DNA of 5,909 nucleotides from JBHEKP01 sp041859375 (GTDB taxonomy: Bacteria; Hydrogenedentota; Hydrogenedentia; Hydrogenedentales; CAITNO01), in contig JBHEKP010000131.1 of the NCBI GenBank assembly GCA_041859375.1, positions 1 through 5,909 on the forward strand. Reading direction: 5' to 3'. The notes beneath the pieces were generated by a model that was not told the DNA's origin, ran no database searches, and worked only from the letters and a program-made list of their open reading frames with translations. Numbering within the stretch: position 1 is the first letter of the stretch; each line of letters opens with the position of its first letter. Of the stretch, positions 4,003-5,909 are shown in pieces. The position numbers and the translations under genes are program-made.

Positions 4003-5909
4003 ATGCACGCACTCATGCCCCTCCTTCTGGCCCTTGCCTCGCTGGGCGCGGAACCCGCCGAAACGGCGCAAAAGCCGCCCCTCATCGAGCCGAAGGCGCT
4101 GGGCCAGCCCTGCATGGCCGCGAACTACATCACCGGCACGGCGGTGTACAACCCCGAGGGCGACTTCGAGCTGCTCGTCCTCTCCTCCGCCAACGAGACG
4201 GGCGCCATGGAGCTGGTCTTCATCAACCCCGGCGAAAAACAGTACTCCAAGGTGGCCGCCCCGGCGGGCTCGGGCGCGTGGGCCCTCACGGTCCTGCCGC
4301 CCGGTGACAAGGTGGCCGCGGGCACCTATTACGACGGCCGCCTGCTGGTCTTTGACCTGCCCTCCTGGAGTTTTATCGCCAACGAGGCCTTCCCCGGCGC
4401 GGCCTACATCTGGAATTTCGCGCAGGGCGGCGACGGCCGCGCCTACTTCGGCACCGCCAACGGCGGGAAACTGGGCGTCCTGAACCCGTCCAACTTCCAG
4501 GTCGAGGACTGCGGCGCGCCCATGCCCCCCAACCAGTCCGTCCGCAGGGTCACCGCCCTGCCCGGCGGGCGCATCCTCTGCTCCCTCGGCGTGGAGCAGC
4601 CCGGCGTCAAAATCTACAATCCCGCGGACAAGACCTTTGCCGACGCGCCCGACACCTTCAGCGGTGTCACCTCCGGCGTCGCATGGAACGGGTACTTTGT
4701 CTCCGGCAGCACGGTTTACGACGGGGAGCTGAAACCCGTGTCGCCGCCTCCCTTCCCCGTGCCCGCGCCCGAAAAGGGCCCGTGGTCCGTGGCCGAGGAG
4801 GTCTCCACGGACAAGGCGCTCTACCTGCGCCAGGGCGTTGCCCTGCACCGGGTGGACGCCGGGCAGGAGGGGCTGAAAACGGTCTATGACTTCGACCTGC
4901 GCGGCGGGCGGCTCGTCGCGCCCGCGCGCGACGGCGGCGTCTACGGCATCCGGGGCCTCAAATTCTTCCACATCCCCCCCGGTGCGACCTATCTGGACCC
5001 GCAGCACATCAAGCTCCAGCCGCCGGTGCGGCCCGTGTTCTTCCTGGCCGCCGATCCCGCGCGCGGCTTCATCTGGGGCGGCCCGCCCCTCGGCCAGACC
5101 GTGTTCTTGATGAACCGCGAAACCGGCATCTCCACCAACACCGACATCGTGTGCGACGGCTACGGCGAGGTGTACGGCATGGTCTTTCTCGGGGCCTACG
5201 GATTCGGCGTATCCTACGCCGGCGGCGACATATTCAAATACAACCCCGACATGCGCTGGGACCAGTTCAACCGGACCAACCCCTACACCATCGCCTCCCT
5301 CGGCGGGCGCGGCTACATCCGGCCCGTGGGCGGCATCGTGGCCGGACCCGACAACAAGCTCTACTCCGGCTGGATGGCGGGCGTCGGCGTCTACGGCGGC
5401 GCGGTGGCCGTCACCGATCCCGCCTCGGGAAACACCGATCTCATCGAAAACCCGCTGGGAAAACAGGCCGTGTCCGGCCTGGCCGTGGACGAGTCGCACA
5501 TTTACCTGGGCACCTCGCTGGAGGCAAACGGGCTCCCCCGGAAGACCGGCGAGCCGCCCCAGTTCGGCGTGCTGGGAATCGACACGCGCCAGCCCTACCT
5601 GAACATCCCCTTCGAGGGGGCCGCCGCGGTGGACCGCATGGCCCTCAGCACCCGCGCAAAGCGCGTTGCCTTCGCCGTTGACGGAGCGCTGAAAATCTTC
5701 GACACGGAAAACCTCAAACTGGTGGACACCGCCCCCGGCGCGCCAAAAATCACCAGCACCGCCATGACCTGCCCCGGCGGCAACGCCGTCTACTACGGCT
5801 CCGACAGGCAAATCGTCCAGTACGACCTCGCCAACAACACCCACAAGGTCATCTCCGAGCTGCCCGGCCCCGTCGGCCCCATCACCGGCGAGCCCTACGG
5901 CGACCTCTT
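4003..5909 (+). CDS. Large secreted beta-propeller-like protein, partial (3' end beyond the window)
   Basis: An uninterrupted frame of 635 codons plus two bases, with no stop before the edge, so the C-terminus is missing. Residues 1-16 (MHALMPLLLALASLGA) look like a short signal peptide, unusual in having only a histidine as possible positive charge. The mature part shows recurring blade-like units: a glycine turn, a strand with YxG or similar, then a strand ending in D or N and often P. Examples are DGRAYFGTANGGKLGVLNP (144-162), GGRILCSLGVEQPGVKIYNP (188-207), GPDNKLYSGWMAGVGVYGG (448-466) and GGNAVYYGSDRQIVQYDLA (592-610). This points to one or two beta-propellers of the WD40/YVTN/SMP-30-like kind, probably periplasmic or surface-located. 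No catalytic or metal site is recognised, so the function is unknown. Codons are strongly C-ending (GCC, GGC, GTC), as in a real high-GC gene. The long antisense frame over the same DNA is a shadow. Confidence 0.85.
   Translation, partial: MHALMPLLLALASLGAEPAETAQKPPLIEPKALGQPCMAANYITGTAVYNPEGDFELLVLSSANETGAMELVFINPGEKQYSKVAAPAGSGAWALTVLPPGDKVAAGTYYDGRLLVFDLPSWSFIANEAFPGAAYIWNFAQGGDGRAYFGTANGGKLGVLNPSNFQVEDCGAPMPPNQSVRRVTALPGGRILCSLGVEQPGVKIYNPADKTFADAPDTFSGVTSGVAWNGYFVSGSTVYDGELKPVSPPPFPVPAPEKGPWSVAEEVSTDKALYLRQGVALHRVDAGQEGLKTVYDFDLRGGRLVAPARDGGVYGIRGLKFFHIPPGATYLDPQHIKLQPPVRPVFFLAADPARGFIWGGPPLGQTVFLMNRETGISTNTDIVCDGYGEVYGMVFLGAYGFGVSYAGGDIFKYNPDMRWDQFNRTNPYTIASLGGRGYIRPVGGIVAGPDNKLYSGWMAGVGVYGGAVAVTDPASGNTDLIENPLGKQAVSGLAVDESHIYLGTSLEANGLPRKTGEPPQFGVLGIDTRQPYLNIPFEGAAAVDRMALSTRAKRVAFAVDGALKIFDTENLKLVDTAPGAPKITSTAMTCPGGNAVYYGSDRQIVQYDLANNTHKVISELPGPVGPITGEPYGDL

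Noticed and set aside
3816..4115. A 100-residue N-terminal extension of the DUF1080 protein
   Set aside because: It would place the promoter, the ribosome binding site and the palindrome inside coding sequence and bury the signal peptide. It also overlaps the propeller gene.
3012..4307. A 431-codon plus-strand frame opposite the DUF1080 gene
   Set aside because: The minus strand encodes an unmistakable DUF1080 protein. This frame crosses the divergent promoter and enters the propeller gene out of frame.
3754..5844. A 696-codon open frame on the minus strand
   Set aside because: It lies antisense to the propeller gene, has a low-complexity Gly/Ala/Val/Arg/His composition with no domain or signal, and overlaps the DUF1080 start and promoter. 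It is a shadow of high-GC codon usage on the other strand.

Overview
This is a GC-rich bacterial window with four protein-coding genes. They are a DegT/StrS-type PLP aminotransferase (+), a Tat-exported FAD-dependent oxidoreductase (+), a secreted DUF1080 protein of the 3-keto-disaccharide hydrolase family (-), and a large secreted beta-propeller-like protein (+) that runs off the right edge. A DUF1080 protein with a proline-rich leader ending in PSDAVVLFNG, next to a Tat-type FAD oxidoreductase, is typical of carbohydrate-degrading Planctomycetes, Verrucomicrobia, Lentisphaerae and Candidatus Hydrogenedentota. I lean towards such a lineage, but the window has no rRNA or marker gene to settle it.

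Layout: 1-114 is a leader with a strong ribosome binding site. The aminotransferase occupies 115-1428 and is closed by a textbook intrinsic terminator at 1447-1486. The oxidoreductase (1587-2951) starts after a 100-base spacer. It converges on the DUF1080 gene (2961-3815, minus), with only 9 bases between the two stop codons. The DUF1080 gene has a near-consensus sigma70 promoter (TTGACG, 17 bp, TACAAT on the minus strand). Its best terminator candidate lies inside the last 85 bases of the convergent oxidoreductase gene. A 187-base divergent intergenic region (3816-4002) carries that promoter, a perfect 9-bp palindrome and a weak forward -10 element. The propeller gene starts at 4003 and is open to the last base. 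There is no gene-free stretch longer than 300 bases.

How the genes may work together: three of the four products carry export signals, so the right three quarters of the window looks devoted to envelope or periplasmic functions. The DUF1080 and FAD proteins could both act on oxidised sugars outside the cytoplasm, but their convergent orientation means they are not one operon, so this link is inference. The aminotransferase is transcriptionally insulated by its terminator. It resembles the scyllo-inosose aminotransferase (StsC/BtrR) branch, with no pathway partner visible here. I found no mobile element, CRISPR array, tRNA or rRNA, and nothing that clearly amounts to a new biological system. 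The most distinctive features are the overlapping-terminator arrangement and the divergent palindrome.
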